Below are positions 44,915 through 54,470 of a stretch of 64,000 bases of DNA, piece by piece. Position numbers and translations under genes: made by a program. Under the pieces are notes generated by a model, which saw nothing but the letters and a program-made list of their open reading frames with translations, was not told where the DNA came from and ran no database searches. The DNA comes from Stieleria maiorica. Lineage in GTDB: Bacteria > Planctomycetota > Planctomycetia > Pirellulales > Pirellulaceae. The DNA lies in contig NZ_CP036264.1 of assembly GCF_008035925.1 (NCBI RefSeq), positions 2,348,443-2,412,442 of the forward strand, given 5' to 3'. The first letter of the stretch is position 1, and every line of letters starts with the position of its first letter.

Positions 44915-46018
44915 ATGAAGAAGACTTCCCCGCCGCGTTCCTTCGATCGCCGCACCGCGTTGTCGGCGCTGGCGGCGTCGGCACTGGTCACGACCGGCTG
45001 CCCGCTGTCGATCCCCGAATCCCTGCCCGACGGCGAGCCGGCCGCGGACGCGTCTTCGCTGCCCGTCGCCGACCTGGTCGCCCAGACGCTGGAAGCGGAA
45101 AAGCAGGGGCGGGGGCTGTCGACGATGGTCAACGGCGCCTGGCAGATCTTTCACGGTATCTTGGCTTACGGCAACGAGTTCCAGATCGACACGCCGCGAG
45201 GTCGCCAGAGCGCGCTCGAGTACTTTCGTGCCGGCGGGACCTGTGACGGGTTTCGCCCGATGATCGGTGACGCGTTCGAAGGGGACGATCGCTACGGGGT
45301 GCGCGTCGATTTGGAACCGTCCACCAAGGTCGGCCAGGGACACCGTGACCAGTGGCTGGCCGTCGTCGCCCAAACGGGGCTTCCCGTCGATGCGACTTGG
45401 GTGGTCGAAGAGCGCACGTTGACGATCGACGATTGGATGCGACAAGCCGAGTGGGATGTTCCGCTGAACTACGAAGCGGAATTCAGTTGGACCCTGATTC
45501 CGCTGTCTTACTATCGCACGACCGACCATCGCTGGACCGCCCGCGACGGCAACACGTACAGCACGGAGTTGTTGCTCCAGTCAGAAGTCGAACACGATTT
45601 GTCCATCAGCGTGTGCGGCGGAACACATCGGTTGATCGGCATCGCAACGGCGCTGCGAAATCGGATGGCCGAAGGCAGTCCGATCACGGGCGTTTGGGCG
45701 GCCGCCAAAGAACACCTGGAAGCGACGATCGAATTGGCCCGTGTCAATCAAAACCCGGACGGAACCTACAGCACGTCCTATATGCATCGCACCGGTTGGT
45801 GCAACGATTTGGGTGAGACGCTGGGGACGACCGGGCACGTGCTGGAGTTCATCGCGACCGCGGGGGATCGCGATTTGTTGCAATCGGATTGGGTGGTCCG
45901 CAGCGTCCGCAAGTTGTGTGACGTGTTGCACCAATGCCGCGACGTCGACCTGGAGTGCGGTGTGCTGTACCACGCCCTGCACGGTTTGGTGGTCTACCAG
46001 CAGCAGACCGCCACGTAG
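44915..46018 (+). CDS. Conserved lipoprotein with Tat-like leader, unknown function
   Basis: 367 residues. The leader SFDRRTALSALAASALVTTGC combines a twin-arginine motif with a lipobox Cys (about residue 29). The mature part is helical and has repeated helix pairs (STELLLQSEVEHDLSISVCGGTHRLIG; LEATIELARVNQNPDGTYSTSYMHR), reminiscent of an alpha/alpha toroid such as a terpenoid-cyclase-like fold (inference). No enzymatic motif recognised. It is a single gene converging on an aldo/keto reductase gene. Confidence 0.75.
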   Translation: MKKTSPPRSFDRRTALSALAASALVTTGCPLSIPESLPDGEPAADASSLPVADLVAQTLEAEKQGRGLSTMVNGAWQIFHGILAYGNEFQIDTPRGRQSALEYFRAGGTCDGFRPMIGDAFEGDDRYGVRVDLEPSTKVGQGHRDQWLAVVAQTGLPVDATWVVEERTLTIDDWMRQAEWDVPLNYEAEFSWTLIPLSYYRTTDHRWTARDGNTYSTELLLQSEVEHDLSISVCGGTHRLIGIATALRNRMAEGSPITGVWAAAKEHLEATIELARVNQNPDGTYSTSYMHRTGWCNDLGETLGTTGHVLEFIATAGDRDLLQSDWVVRSVRKLCDVLHQCRDVDLECGVLYHALHGLVVYQQQTAT

Positions 46019-46048
46019 CGGTGGTTGCCAGCGGGAAGCGTCAAAGCC

Positions 46049-46151
46049 GTAGCGGAAGTCGCCAAGACTTTCGGCAGCGTGCGTCGGAGTAACGAAACTC
46101 TTGGCGACTTCCGCTACGGGGTGGAGCGAAACTCTTGGCGAGTTCCGCTAC
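46049..46151. repeat. Repeat family C, three copies in alternating orientation
   Basis: Units at 46049-46074, 46093-46117 (reversed) and 46126-46151 (reversed), core GGCGAGTTCCGCTACGG. The first and second can form a long hairpin. They fill most of the 161-base convergent junction. Confidence 0.85.
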
Positions 46152-46179
46152 GGGGGCGATTAGTTTCGGGGCTGGAGAG

Positions 46180-47160
46180 TTATTCATAAATCGGGAAAAA
46201 GGTATGAAACGCCTTTTCGCCAAAGTCACCGGGATCGTTGAAACGCCGGTTCTGGTTGAGCGCGTTGAGTGTGTTCATCTGCTGGTCGGTCAATTCGAAA
46301 TCGAACAGATCCAGATTCTCTTTCAATCGCTCGACGCGCGAGGTTTTGGGGACGATCGACGTTCCGCGTTGAAGGCCCCAACGCAAGACGACCTGCGCCG
46401 GAGTCCTGCCCACTTGCTCGGCGATCGCCTTGGTTTCCTTGCGATCAATCACGCCTTCGCCCTCTTCGGCCATGCCGATGGAAAAATACGATTGAGCCCC
46501 CAGCGGTGAAAACCCGGTCACGTGGATGTCGTGCTGGGCGCAGAACCGGAGCAGTTTTTCCTGAGTCAAATACGGGTGCAGTTCGACCTGCAGCACCGCT
46601 GGTTTGACCGACGAGGATGCCATCAGGTCGCGGATCAGGGAGACGCCGAAGTTGCAGACGCCCAGGTGGCGGATCAGGCCCGATTTCTGACACTCGATCA
46701 TCGCTTGCCAGGTTTCCAGAATCGGCACCGGATCCTCTTTCATCTGCGGGTGCTCCGCATCGGGATCATAGAACCATCCCGGCGGGTACCGTTTGTCGAT
46801 CGGCACATGGGCCAACGAGATCGGAAAGTGGATGTGGTACAGGTCCAAGTAGTCCAGTTCCAAATCCGACAGCGTCTTTTCGAGCGCGACGGGAACGACT
46901 TCGGCGCGGTGAAAGGTGTTCCAAAGTTTGCTGGTGATCCAAAGGTCTTCGCGCCGGACCAAGCCATCGTCGATCGCCTTGCGAATCCCATCGCCCGCTT
47001 CGTATTCGTTGCCGTAATCACAGGCCGCATCGATATGGCGGTAGCCGATTTCGATGGCTTTGTAAACGATCTCGGCGGTCGACTCGCGATCGATTTTCCA
47101 AAGGCCCAGGCCGACCGAAGGGATCTTGTCTTCGCCGGCAAGGATAAATTCGCTAGACAT
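46180..47160 (-). CDS. Aldo/keto reductase (xylose-reductase-like)
   Basis: 326-residue NAD(P)H-dependent carbonyl reductase. The AKR tetrad is complete: Asp44 and Tyr49 (HIDAACDYGNE), Lys78 (WITSKLWN) and His111 (DLYHIHFP). IVPKTSRVERLKEN is the cofactor-phosphate loop. The insert HFPISLAHVPIDKRYPPGWFYD after the His strand is like D-xylose reductases. ATG 47160; a TTG two codons earlier is also possible. Sugar or aldehyde substrate; not determinable. Confidence 0.93.
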   Translation of the reverse strand: MSSEFILAGEDKIPSVGLGLWKIDRESTAEIVYKAIEIGYRHIDAACDYGNEYEAGDGIRKAIDDGLVRREDLWITSKLWNTFHRAEVVPVALEKTLSDLELDYLDLYHIHFPISLAHVPIDKRYPPGWFYDPDAEHPQMKEDPVPILETWQAMIECQKSGLIRHLGVCNFGVSLIRDLMASSSVKPAVLQVELHPYLTQEKLLRFCAQHDIHVTGFSPLGAQSYFSIGMAEEGEGVIDRKETKAIAEQVGRTPAQVVLRWGLQRGTSIVPKTSRVERLKENLDLFDFELTDQQMNTLNALNQNRRFNDPGDFGEKAFHTFFPIYE

Positions 47161-47560
47161 CTGCAATTGGGGGGCAAAGGGAGGCGTTCATCGTTGGTTC
47201 GCACTATGATCTCAGACCCGACGCGACGATGAAAGCACACTGGACCATTTTCGATTGACCTCAGCCGTCTCGCGCCAGCGTCAGCCGTCTCGCGCCAGCG
47301 TCAGCCGTCTCGCGCCAGCGTCAGCCGTCTCGCGCCAGCGTACGGGCATCGGTATGCATGCCTGGGCCCGTAGGCTCGCGCCAAACGGCTGATCTTCGCT
47401 TGACCTCTGCCGGTTCGCGCGAGCGATCCGTTTGCCATCCCGACGTTCGTCCGTCGATCTTGTTGTGGAGGGCCAATTGGTTAAAGTGCGTTGGCGGATC
47501 CCGCTGTGGTCGGGTAGGGTATCGATTGGTGGTCAACTTCTCTCGCTCGGGTATTCCCAG
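47161..47560. other. Divergent intergenic region with tandem family D arms
   Basis: About 400 bases between the aldo/keto reductase and the patatin gene. It holds the 4 x 20-base array (47261-47340) and the matching right arm (47364-47391). A frame starting at 47432 would extend the patatin protein upstream by 43 residues, but these look like translated repeat. Confidence 0.6.
47261..47340. repeat. Four perfect 20-base tandem repeats derived from family D arm
   Basis: TCAGCCGTCTCGCGCCAGCG four times without spacers, followed by TACGGGC and, at 47364-47391, the complementary right arm of family D. So one arm of a palindromic element has been amplified. Not CRISPR: there are no spacers. Confidence 0.95.
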
Positions 47561-49351
47561 ATGGATCGCGAACAATCGGTAACCCGGTCGCTGTTGATGG
47601 GACTCAGCAACGACGGGCTGGAAAACGTGCTGTCGGCGTTTCAGCCACGCTCGTTCGACGCCGGCGCGACGATCATCGAAATCGGCGAGGACGGCGACGA
47701 GTTGTTCTTGATCACGGCCGGTAAGGTGCGCGTCTGGACGGGCGACGGTCCGGCGGTTGCCGAACGCACGTTGGGCATGATGGGGGCGGGCGACCATTTC
47801 GGTGAATCCTCGGTGATCTCCGGCGGCCCGCGGACCGCCACCGTCACCGCGGTCACCTACGTCGAAACCCTGGTGCTGAGCGGCGAAGACTACCGCCGTC
47901 TGGTGAAAAGCTATCCGCAACTGCTGGAAAACCTCAGCCGTTCGTTGACCAAGCGGTTGTCGATGATGAACACCGCGGCATCGTCGCGGGCAGAAAACAA
48001 ACGCGGCGTGCATTCCCTGGCAGTCATCGTCGATCATCCCAGCGGCTGGTCGCTGGCCGAACAATTGCTCGGCCAACTGCGATGCGATCAACCGCTGGTT
48101 CAACCGCTGTTGGTCAGCGACAGCGAGTTGCCGTTTACGCCGCATGACTTTGATCGCGACGCCGTCACGGTCTCGGTCCCCGACTTGGGGTGCACGATCG
48201 CCGGACGCAGCAAACAGGCCTTGGCGGTGGCCATCGCCAGCGGGACCCAAGCAACTGCCGCGGCCGTGCGAGAGTCCAATCGCGTCGTGTTTGCCGTTGA
48301 TGCGCACCGCGGCCTTTCCGACCACGCGCAAAGCCTGTTGAAATCCATCCCGCCGCATCGCCGACCGATCGTCGCGCTGATGTTCGATTCGGAAACGCGA
48401 CCACGGCCGATGATGGATTATCCCGACTTGCTGGCAGTGCGTTGTGAATACCGCGGGCAAGATCGTGGCGCAGAATTCGTCGCCCCGTCCGTCATTCGTC
48501 TGTATCGATCGCTGATCGGCAAACGGATCGGGCTCGCGCTCGGCGGCGGCGGGGCGCGTGGGATCGCTCACATCGGCGTGTTGGAGATTCTGCAGCAACA
48601 CCACGTCGTGTTCGATTCGATCGCCGGCACCAGCGCCGGTGCGATCGTCGCTTCGGCGTTCGGTGCTGGGTTCAGCCCTTGGGAGATCGGCGATTTTTTC
48701 CGCAAGGAGATGATTCCGCCGCGATTCCTGGCCGCCCGCGCCGCGACCCGACGGATGTTCCTGCTGCACAGTTTTCGCGGCGGTCGTTTCGAAACCAAGC
48801 TGCGGCGGTATCTGGATCAGATGACGTTCGCGCAAGCCGACTTGCCGCTGGCGATCACCACGTTGGACTTAATCAGCGGCGAACAGCAAATCCGCCGGTC
48901 CGGAGATTTGGTTCAGTCGGTGCTGCAGAGTATCAATCACCCCGTGTTCGGGCGGCCGATCATTCACGAAGGTCAAATGCTGGTCGACGGCGGAGTGTTG
49001 ATGAATGTGCCCGCTTCGGTGCTCCGCAGCGAAGGGTGCGACCATGTCGTTTCGATCGACGTCGGGTCGACGATCACGACCGATTTTGCAAAAGACCGCA
49101 AAGGCAGGTTGCGTCCTCCCAGCTATCTTTCGACGTTACTTCGCACGATGGACATCTCGCGTCGACATTCCAGCGCCCTGCATCGCGAAGAAAGCGACCT
49201 GATCATCATCCCTCAGACGAGCGCGTTTCGGATCGAAGATTTCCACGCCGTCGATCCGCTGATCGAAGCGGGACGGCGGGCCGGTGAAAAAGCGGTCGAA
49301 AACGTCAAACGTGTCATCGAAAACCTCCAACCGACCGACGGTGTTGCATGA
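47561..49351 (+). CDS. Cyclic-nucleotide-binding patatin-like phospholipase (NTE type)
   Basis: 596 residues. N-terminal cNMP-binding domain (about 15-135: FDAGATIIEIGEDGDELFLITAGKVRVW ... GAGDHFGESSVISGGPRTATV, of which GDHFGESS and PRTATV mark the pocket), a linker region, then the patatin domain (about 324-510): oxyanion loop GGGGARG, nucleophile Ser in GTSAG (about 355) and catalytic Asp in DGG (about 475). It is a serine lipid hydrolase, like bacterial relatives of neuropathy target esterase, perhaps gated by a cyclic nucleotide. Its stop overlaps the sigma factor start by four bases. Confidence 0.92.
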   Translation: MDREQSVTRSLLMGLSNDGLENVLSAFQPRSFDAGATIIEIGEDGDELFLITAGKVRVWTGDGPAVAERTLGMMGAGDHFGESSVISGGPRTATVTAVTYVETLVLSGEDYRRLVKSYPQLLENLSRSLTKRLSMMNTAASSRAENKRGVHSLAVIVDHPSGWSLAEQLLGQLRCDQPLVQPLLVSDSELPFTPHDFDRDAVTVSVPDLGCTIAGRSKQALAVAIASGTQATAAAVRESNRVVFAVDAHRGLSDHAQSLLKSIPPHRRPIVALMFDSETRPRPMMDYPDLLAVRCEYRGQDRGAEFVAPSVIRLYRSLIGKRIGLALGGGGARGIAHIGVLEILQQHHVVFDSIAGTSAGAIVASAFGAGFSPWEIGDFFRKEMIPPRFLAARAATRRMFLLHSFRGGRFETKLRRYLDQMTFAQADLPLAITTLDLISGEQQIRRSGDLVQSVLQSINHPVFGRPIIHEGQMLVDGGVLMNVPASVLRSEGCDHVVSIDVGSTITTDFAKDRKGRLRPPSYLSTLLRTMDISRRHSSALHREESDLIIIPQTSAFRIEDFHAVDPLIEAGRRAGEKAVENVKRVIENLQPTDGVA

Positions 49352-50004
49352 ATGTTCCCGCCGATTCCGACGGCCCCTCCGCCGACGAACTCCTGGTCGC
49401 CCAAATCCGCGACGGCGATTCCGCGGCCTGGCAATCCCTGATCGATCGCTACGAGGGGCGGTTGCTGGCGTACACCCGCAGCCGCATCCGTGATTCGGCC
49501 GCCGCCGAAGACATCGTCCAGGAAGCCTTCGTCGGGTTTCTGATCAGTCTGCCCAACTACGACGGCGGCCGGCCGCTGGAAAGTTATCTGTTTTCGATCT
49601 GCGCCTACAAACTGACCGATCACCTGCGACGCGAAGGCCGACGCCCCTCGCTGCAGCTGCACGGCCGGTCCAGTTCGGCCGGGGATTTTGATTTGAAGGG
49701 GAGTGCCCGCGTTGCCAGTTCGATCGCTCGCAGCGTCGAACGCAAACGCATCGAAGAGCAAGCGATCCGCGATGCCATGCACGAACAAATCGATCGCTGG
49801 AAACAAAGCGACAATTGGATCAAGCTGCAAGCGATCGAACTGATGATCGTCCGCGGTTGGGGCAACAAACACGTCGCCGAAACGCTGGGGCTGACCGAAC
49901 AGCAAGTCGCCAACTACAAAAGCGACTTTCAAATCCGCTTGAAGTCGATCATCAAACGCGCCGAGCTTGATGAGAGCGTGTTTCCCGAGTTGGCAGGGGA
50001 GTGA
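49348..50004 (+). CDS. ECF-type RNA polymerase sigma factor
   Basis: 218 residues. Region 2 (WQSLIDRYEGRLLAYTRSRI ... AEDIVQEAFVGFLISLPNY) and region 4 (IVRGWGNKHVAETLGLTEQQVANYKSDFQ) are present with a linker of about 70 residues and no region 3. No anti-sigma gene follows. ATG overlaps the patatin stop, so the two are translationally coupled and probably act in one response. Confidence 0.9.
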   Translation: MNVPADSDGPSADELLVAQIRDGDSAAWQSLIDRYEGRLLAYTRSRIRDSAAAEDIVQEAFVGFLISLPNYDGGRPLESYLFSICAYKLTDHLRREGRRPSLQLHGRSSSAGDFDLKGSARVASSIARSVERKRIEEQAIRDAMHEQIDRWKQSDNWIKLQAIELMIVRGWGNKHVAETLGLTEQQVANYKSDFQIRLKSIIKRAELDESVFPELAGE

Positions 50005-50060
50005 ATGGCGTCGCGGAACTCATTAACGGCTTGTCAATTTATTCCGATCACACGTGGGAT

Positions 50061-50138
50061 CAGCCGTTTCGCGCGAGCGTACGGGCCTCCAATACCAAGA
50101 AAACGCACTGGCGCCCGTAGGCTCGCGCCAAACGGCTG
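50061..50138. repeat. Palindromic repeat family D, copy 3
   Basis: Left arm 50061-50087 and right arm 50113-50138, nearly identical to 25470-25546, and similarity continues into flanking CACGTGGGAT and TTA(G/A)ATCAA. Fills the convergent junction after the sigma factor. Confidence 0.88.
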
Positions 50139-50155
50139 ATTAGATCAACAAGGCG

Positions 50156-50593
50156 TTAACGGTTTACGCTACTGGCGCCTATCGCCCACGACGCGATCAA
50201 TCGACAGGCAAAATCCAAGCACACGGCAATGAGGGACAGCAACAGACCGATCATCCCCATGTCCATCAGCCCCCGAAAAACGTCTTCCCAATACGTCAGA
50301 GGCGGAGAGGGCGTTCCCATCGTCCGCGGTGACAGAAGTGGAGCCAGGATCGGCACAGGGATCTGGAAAGCAACCGTGCGTTTTCGATCATTTGAAAACA
50401 AAATCGCAAACATGGCGACCACAATGGATGGGCTAAACATCACGCAGATCGCCAATGCAAAAGCGTAGAACCCGGGGAATGCCTTAAGCGAGGCGATCCA
50501 GATCGCGGTGCAAGTCGTGATCAATAACAACCGCCGAACGGTCCATTGCGGTTTTGGTCGCAGCGTTGTTTCGAGGTCGGTCATCTGAGACAT
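50156..50593 (-). CDS. Small membrane protein of unknown function
   Basis: 145 residues with three or four hydrophobic helices (TVRRLLLITTCTAIWIASLKAF; FALAICVMFSPSIVVAMFAILF; GLMDMGMIGLLLSLIAVCLDFAC). The short basic head before the first helix (QWTVRRLLLI) resembles the gene at 30588. No family recognised. Upstream frame readings from 50859 are not supported. Confidence 0.65.
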   Translation of the reverse strand: MSQMTDLETTLRPKPQWTVRRLLLITTCTAIWIASLKAFPGFYAFALAICVMFSPSIVVAMFAILFSNDRKRTVAFQIPVPILAPLLSPRTMGTPSPPLTYWEDVFRGLMDMGMIGLLLSLIAVCLDFACRLIASWAIGASSVNR

Positions 50594-50804
50594 CTGGAGT
50601 GGTCAAAAAATGGAGTGGTCAAAAAATGATTGAATGAACTCGGCGGATGAAGCGGCAGCGGTTGTCGTCGAGAAGACGCTGGAATCGGTTCGGTGAGTCC
50701 GTCGCCCGCGTGGAAAGTGGTTATTCTAGGCGGTCGAGGCGTCTTCCGTTCGATGCGCTTCGACGGCTTTGGGTTTGTTGTAAACACCTGCGGGACGAGA
50801 TTCG

Positions 50805-51662
50805 ATGCGACATTCAGGGTTGTTTGGTGGGCTGGCGATTTGGCTGGTCTTGAGTTCAACGGCTGGCGCCGAAGTGGCGATCACGCCGGACGTGGTTTAC
50901 GGCCACAAGTCGGGGTTGGCGATGACCATGGATGTGTTCACACCGACCGACAATGCTAATGGGGCGGGGATCCTGTTCATGGTCAGCGGCGGATGGTATT
51001 CCACTTGGCAGCCGCCGGAGCAACAGCAGCAACGGTTCAAGCCGCTCACGGACGAGGGCTTCACGGTGTTTGCCGTTCGTCACGGCAGCAGCCCCAAGTT
51101 TTCGATTCCCGAAGCGATCGCGGACGTGCGCCGGAGCGTTCGATTCGTCCGCGCGAACGCGGATCGGTTCAAGATCGATCCGGAACGATTGGGTGTCTAT
51201 GGCTACAGTGCCGGGGGGCACCTTTCGTTGATGCTGGGGACGGCGTCCGATGCGGGAGATGCGAATGCCAAGGACCCGCTGGACCGGGTTTCCGATCGTG
51301 TCGCTGCCGTCGTCGCCTTCGTCGCGCCGACCGATTTGCGGATCATGGTCAAGGATGCGCCGGATCGTCTGGAAGCTTACGCGCGGTTCCCCGCCTTGGA
51401 CCTGGACCTCGAAAATGCCCAGACCGCTTCGCCGCTGGTGCATGTCACCCCCGATGATCCGCCGACGCTGTTGATCGCCGGCGACCAAGACGACTTGGTC
51501 CCGATCCAGCACAGCCGCAACATCCATGCCGCGTTTGAAAAAGCCGACGTCACCAGCCGCTTGATCGAAGTGGCCGGCGCGGGGCATGGGTTTCAAGGCG
51601 AGGATGCACGGCGGTCGACCCAATCGATGGTGGACTGGTTTGTGATGCAGTTGGCACCGTAG
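50805..51662 (+). CDS. Secreted alpha/beta hydrolase (BD-FAE/dienelactone-hydrolase-like)
   Basis: 285 residues with a signal peptide (LFGGLAIWLVLSSTAGA). Triad: Ser135 in VYGYSAGGHL, Asp229 in LIAGDQDDLVP, His261 in GAGHGFQG; oxyanion SGGWYS. Family members hydrolyse esters, including feruloyl or acetyl groups on polysaccharide; substrate here unknown. DRFKIDPERLGVYG is typical of this branch. Complete. Confidence 0.88.
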   Translation: MRHSGLFGGLAIWLVLSSTAGAEVAITPDVVYGHKSGLAMTMDVFTPTDNANGAGILFMVSGGWYSTWQPPEQQQQRFKPLTDEGFTVFAVRHGSSPKFSIPEAIADVRRSVRFVRANADRFKIDPERLGVYGYSAGGHLSLMLGTASDAGDANAKDPLDRVSDRVAAVVAFVAPTDLRIMVKDAPDRLEAYARFPALDLDLENAQTASPLVHVTPDDPPTLLIAGDQDDLVPIQHSRNIHAAFEKADVTSRLIEVAGAGHGFQGEDARRSTQSMVDWFVMQLAP

Positions 51663-51963
51663 TTTTAGGAGGAACCGTTGGGCCGAGGAGGGACATGCCA
51701 GAACGATACGGGGCAGAATGTTAGCGGGAAGCGTAAGCGAGCGGCGGGAACGAGAACGGTGGCGCTACGGAGGAGGCAGAATGATGCGGGGCAGAATGAT
51801 GGGGCAAAACGATGGGGGCAAGATGATGGGGCGCGTTTGAATCACGTGGTTTTACGCAGCGTTGGCTTCTCCAGACCCGGCGTTGGGGCGGACCAGAGGG
51901 TACAATCAGGGGGTGCAAGGATGACTCAAAAGGCCCACTGCCCACTCCTTGGTTGCCTCCATC
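51663..51963. other. Intergenic region with degenerate family F array
   Basis: About 300 bases ahead of the histidine kinase. GGGGCAGAATGTTAGCGG at 51710 and four G3-4CA(G/A)AAxGATG units at 51775-51832 are tandem variants of family F. No gene seen. Confidence 0.65.
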
Positions 51964-53955
51964 ATGAGCGGTCCCCGTTCCGGCTCGGTCGATACAGAAT
52001 CCCAAACGGCTGAACTGGTCGGGACCCTCTGGGTCATTCTGATCGCCAGTCTGGCCGTGCACATGTTGTCGCTGTTTGCGGCGCGGTGGTGGTTCGCGGA
52101 CCTGCGGTGGGCCCAAACGCCGTTCCATTCGACCATTGAGATGGCCGGCGCAATCGTGGCGATGGGTGTGGCGTGGATGTTGCTGTCGTTGGAACGGCTG
52201 CGGGCGGGCACCAGCTACAACACGTGGATCGCATCGGCGCTGGTCGGCATGGGGGTCCTGGATGCGCTGCACGGGATGGTCGAGCAAGGCCAAACCTTTG
52301 TTTGGCTGCACTCACTGGCGACGCTGACCGGCGGAGTGTTGTTTGCGATGGTTTGGTTGCCCCGGGACTGGCAACAACACGCGCGGTCCTGGCCATGGAT
52401 CGTCTTGGCGATTTCCCTGACGCTTGGGTTGGGGTCGATCTTTTTGGACGAACGGGTTCCCGCGATGACCGAGAGCGGGCTGTTCACTCCGTTGGCGTTG
52501 CAGATGAACATCGTGGGCGGAGCGTTGATGTTTTCCGCAACGGCCCGGATGGTTCTGACGTACCGGTCCACCGGCAATTCGGACGACTTGTTGTTCTGTC
52601 TGCACTGCGGGTTGTTCGGTGCTGCGGCGATCATGTTCCAGCAATCCAAGCTGTGGGATCTGCCGTGGTGGGGATGGCACTTTTTGCGATTGATGGCCTA
52701 CGGCGTCGCGCTTTGGTTTGTGGTGAAGACGGACGCCCGCACGGCCAAGGCGTTGCGACGCCGGGCGGCCGATCAGGCGCGAGTGCAGGCGATCAAAGAG
52801 AACGCGGACCAGTTGGAACAGGCCAACGCGAAACTACGGCGCGAACAGCACCTGATCAATTCGCTGGTCAACACCATCCCCGACGCCGTGTTCTTCAAAG
52901 ACCGGCAAGGACGTATCATTCGCGCCAACGAGTCGATGGCAAAGGACGCGGGCTTCAACTGCGCCGAGGAATTGATCGGCAAGACGGACCGGGAGATTTG
53001 GTCGGGGGACCTGTACGCCAAAACGGCCGTCGACGAACAGCGGATCATGGAGACCGGCCAGGCGATGGTCAACAAGGAGGAAACGCCGATCCGCGAGGGG
53101 GGAGAGCCGCGTTGGGTGCTGGTCACCAAAATGCCGCTGTACGATGAAGAAGGGCAGATCATGGGCGTGTTCGGCGTCGCCCGCGACATCACCGAAATCA
53201 AACTGCAAGAATTCGAGCGCGAGCGACAGGCCCAGGCGTTGGCCAAGGCGAAGGAGGCACTCGAACGCAGCAACACCGATCTGCAACAGTTCGCCTATGT
53301 CGCCTCGCACGACTTGCAGGAACCGCTTCGCGCCGTTGCCGGGCATTGCCAGCTGCTTGAAATCGCGTTGGGCGACAATGCCAGCGACCGCGTCAAAACG
53401 TTTCTGCACCATGCGGTCGACGGCGCAAAGCGGATGCAGGAACTGATCAACAACCTGCTGGATTACTCGCGCGTCGAATCGCGCGGCCGAGAGATGGTCG
53501 CCACCGACATCAACGATGTCGTCAATGACGCGATGAAAAACTTGGCCGTCGCCATCGACGAACACGACGCGGTGATCGAGCGGGGCGACTTGCCGGTCGT
53601 CAACGGCGATCGCGACCAGTTGGTTCAGCTGTTCCAAAATCTGATCGGCAACGCGATCAAGTTTTGCGGTGAGGAGACGCCAGAGATTCAGATCGATGCC
53701 GTCCGCGAAAAAGACGACCGGGAAACCGACCGCTGGCTGTTTTCCGTTTCCGACAACGGCATCGGGCTTGAACGAGAGTATCAAGACCGGATTTTCGTCA
53801 TTTTTCAGCGGCTTCACGCGCGGACCCAGTATCCTGGGACCGGCTTGGGACTCGCCATCGCCAAACGCATCGTCGAACGACATCGCGGCAGGATTTGGGT
53901 CGATTCCCAACCCGGTGCAGGAAGCACCTTCTATTTCACTCTTCCACCGGCCTAA
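51964..53955 (+). CDS. Membrane-bound PAS sensor histidine kinase
   Basis: 663 residues from ATG 51964; a TTG at 51949 is also in frame. About seven membrane helices (20-250) form a sensor region, followed by a short coiled coil, one PAS domain (about 294-420: [22 protein letters not shown] ... [11 protein letters not shown]), HisKA with the phospho-His in [12 protein letters not shown] (about 447), and HATPase (N box [10 protein letters not shown] boxes DNGIGL and [14 protein letters not shown]). HDLQEPLR is the type seen in kinases that pair with Rcp1-like receivers, as does the next gene three bases downstream. Confidence 0.93.
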   Translation: MSGPRSGSVDTESQTAELVGTLWVILIASLAVHMLSLFAARWWFADLRWAQTPFHSTIEMAGAIVAMGVAWMLLSLERLRAGTSYNTWIASALVGMGVLDALHGMVEQGQTFVWLHSLATLTGGVLFAMVWLPRDWQQHARSWPWIVLAISLTLGLGSIFLDERVPAMTESGLFTPLALQMNIVGGALMFSATARMVLTYRSTGNSDDLLFCLHCGLFGAAAIMFQQSKLWDLPWWGWHFLRLMAYGVALWFVVKTDARTAKALRRRAADQARVQAIKENADQLEQANAKLRREQHLINSLVNTIPDAVFFKDRQGRIIRANESMAKDAGFNCAEELIGKTDREIWSGDLYAKTAVDEQRIMETGQAMVNKEETPIREGGEPRWVLVTKMPLYDEEGQIMGVFGVARDITEIKLQEFERERQAQALAKAKEALERSNTDLQQFAYVASHDLQEPLRAVAGHCQLLEIALGDNASDRVKTFLHHAVDGAKRMQELINNLLDYSRVESRGREMVATDINDVVNDAMKNLAVAIDEHDAVIERGDLPVVNGDRDQLVQLFQNLIGNAIKFCGEETPEIQIDAVREKDDRETDRWLFSVSDNGIGLEREYQDRIFVIFQRLHARTQYPGTGLGLAIAKRIVERHRGRIWVDSQPGAGSTFYFTLPPA

Positions 53956-53958
53956 GTC

Positions 53959-54429
53959 ATGTCCGAATCTGAACTGGATGGTTTTTTTGACGAGAAACGA
54001 AAGATCGAAGTCTTGTTGGTCGAGGACAGTCCCAGTGACGCGATGCTGACCATCGAAGCGCTTCGTGAAGGTTGCGTGACCGAATCGTTACATCACGTGG
54101 AAGATGGCGTCGAAGCGTTGGATTTTCTTCGACGATTGGGCAAGTACGCCGGTGCCCCACGACCCGACGTCGTCTTGTTGGACTTGAACATGCCGCGTAA
54201 AAATGGCCACGAAGTCCTTCGGGAGATTCGCGCCGATGACGCGTTGCAGTTTCTGCCGGTCATCATGCTCACGACCTCCGATGATGAGCATGACGTGCTG
54301 AAAGCCTATGGCGAAAACGTCAACTGCTACATCACCAAGCCGGTCGATCTGAACGCGTTCGTTCGAGCCATGCGATCCCTCGGAGACTTTTGGCTCAAAT
54401 GGGTCACCCCCCCGCCTCCCACGGCATAA
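53959..54429 (+). CDS. Stand-alone response regulator (Rcp1-like)
   Basis: 156 residues, one receiver domain: acidic pair VEDSPSD, phospho-acceptor Asp75 in VVLLDLNMPRKNGHEVL, Thr in IMLTTSDDE and Lys in CYITKPVD. No output domain, so it works through a partner protein, as Rcp1/CheY-like regulators do. Its start is three bases after the histidine kinase stop, indicating a pair. Confidence 0.94.
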   Translation: MSESELDGFFDEKRKIEVLLVEDSPSDAMLTIEALREGCVTESLHHVEDGVEALDFLRRLGKYAGAPRPDVVLLDLNMPRKNGHEVLREIRADDALQFLPVIMLTTSDDEHDVLKAYGENVNCYITKPVDLNAFVRAMRSLGDFWLKWVTPPPPTA

Positions 54430-54470
54430 TCGCCGATGTTTCCAATTCCCGCCACGAGAGAGTTTCCCCG

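Noticed and set aside
47261..47340. CRISPR-like array
   Set aside because: Units are directly adjacent with no spacers, and no cas genes are near.
47321..48835. 504-residue open frame antisense to the patatin gene
   Set aside because: No protein-like pattern; the plus strand shows clear cNMP and patatin motifs.
50581..50859. 92-residue minus-strand frame
   Set aside because: Pro/Ser/Thr-rich and overlaps the start of the alpha/beta hydrolase signal peptide.
52834..53910. 358-residue open frame antisense to the histidine kinase
   Set aside because: Mirror of kinase codons; the kinase motifs on the plus strand are complete.
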